From positions 1 to 44,130 of the forward strand of contig CAIVEI010000156.1 of the NCBI GenBank assembly GCA_903904835.1: a DNA stretch of 44,130 bases. The letters run 5' to 3'. Under the pieces are notes generated by a model. The model ran no database searches. It saw only the letters and a program-made list of their open reading frames with translations, and had not been told where the DNA came from. Source of the DNA: an uncultured Schlesneria sp. Its GTDB lineage: Bacteria > Planctomycetota > Planctomycetia > Planctomycetales > Planctomycetaceae. The position numbers were made by a program, and so were the translations under genes. Below are positions 44,080 through 44,130 of the stretch, piece after piece; within the stretch, counting starts at the first letter, position 1; each line of letters starts with the position of its first letter.

Positions 44080-44130
44080 GCAAGCGAGGGATCTTCTCTT
44101 CGTTTTACGGGACTAAGATCCCTCGCTTGC
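44080..44130. repeat. Inverted repeat at the right edge (GCAAGCGAGGGATCTT arms)
   Basis: GCAAGCGAGGGATCTT at 44080-44095 and its perfect inverted copy at 44115-44130 flank 19 bases. The right arm touches the window edge. The left arm is preceded by GTTAGCCCGACGC, so the element may be longer and continue outside the window. Sequences like AGCCCGACGCGCAAGCGAGGGAT are, from memory, dispersed in planctomycete genomes. The rest of the 242-base tail (43889-44079) shows nothing but a run of nine A at 44047-44055. Confidence 0.85.

Overview
The window looks like chromosomal DNA of a planctomycete (phylum Planctomycetota, probably order Planctomycetales). That placement is inferred from gene content. 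There are three PSCyt2/PSD1 (DUF1549/DUF1553) proteins and three Tat-exported DUF1501 proteins. There are two DUF1559 pseudopilin-like proteins, each with a small transthyretin-like lipoprotein. A planctomycete-type ECF sigma factor and a multi-TM Ser/Thr kinase are also present. I see no rRNA, tRNA, CRISPR array or phage module, and only the tail of one transposase at the left edge.

Layout. 1-94: end of an IS4-like transposase. 146-6126 (minus strand): DUF1549/DUF1553 plus DUF1501 pair, then an ECF sigma factor whose stop overlaps the start of a second DUF1549/DUF1553 protein that carries an anti-sigma-like, membrane-anchored N-terminus. 6442-6919 (minus): a two-gene nucleotidyltransferase-type pair whose catalytic member has lost its middle. 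7245-14724 (plus): a large PSCyt1-PSCyt2-LamG-PSD1 protein, its DUF1501 partner, a nucleotidyltransferase-like protein, an exported beta-propeller and a zinc-ribbon protein. 15009-19180: two repeats of the unit DUF1559 plus lipoprotein, with strong terminators after each DUF1559 gene. 19207-24123: PqaA-like hydrolase, Gfo/Idh/MocA oxidoreductase and asparagine synthase. 24296-28646: DUF1501 plus a seven-blade WD40 protein, converging on a redoxin/cytochrome/monooxygenase-like/EF-hand fusion. 28923-33040: membrane-anchored coiled-coil protein, a 94-residue protein whose ribosome site lies in a hairpin, a membrane Ser/Thr kinase and an uncharacterised membrane protein. 33130-36214: divergent dicarboxylate symporter and 6-phosphogluconate dehydrogenase. 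36627-39997: FemAB-like acyltransferase, a membrane-SRPBCC protein and a membrane-peroxiredoxin fusion. 40290-43888: two overlapping ABC exporter half-transporters that look like an asymmetric heterodimer.

How the parts fit. The PSCyt/PSD1 and DUF1501 proteins are expected to work together outside the cytoplasm: one is CxxCH-containing and the other Tat-exported. Their biochemical role is not established, so the loci are described by architecture only. The most unusual arrangement is the sigma factor translationally coupled to a PSCyt2/PSD1 protein with an anti-sigma-like head, which suggests that this domain set can be used as a sensor. The next most interesting is the 28.9-33.0 kb set, a possible signalling unit of unknown function with a candidate translational switch.

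Non-coding structure is rich. At least five different inverted-repeat sequences sit in the spacers (2867-2950 with a degenerate copy at 16266-16341; 21983-22079 with a short relative at 33062-33095; 36350-36446; 44080-44130), plus a two-unit tandem repeat at 26544-26708. Most lie just downstream of genes.
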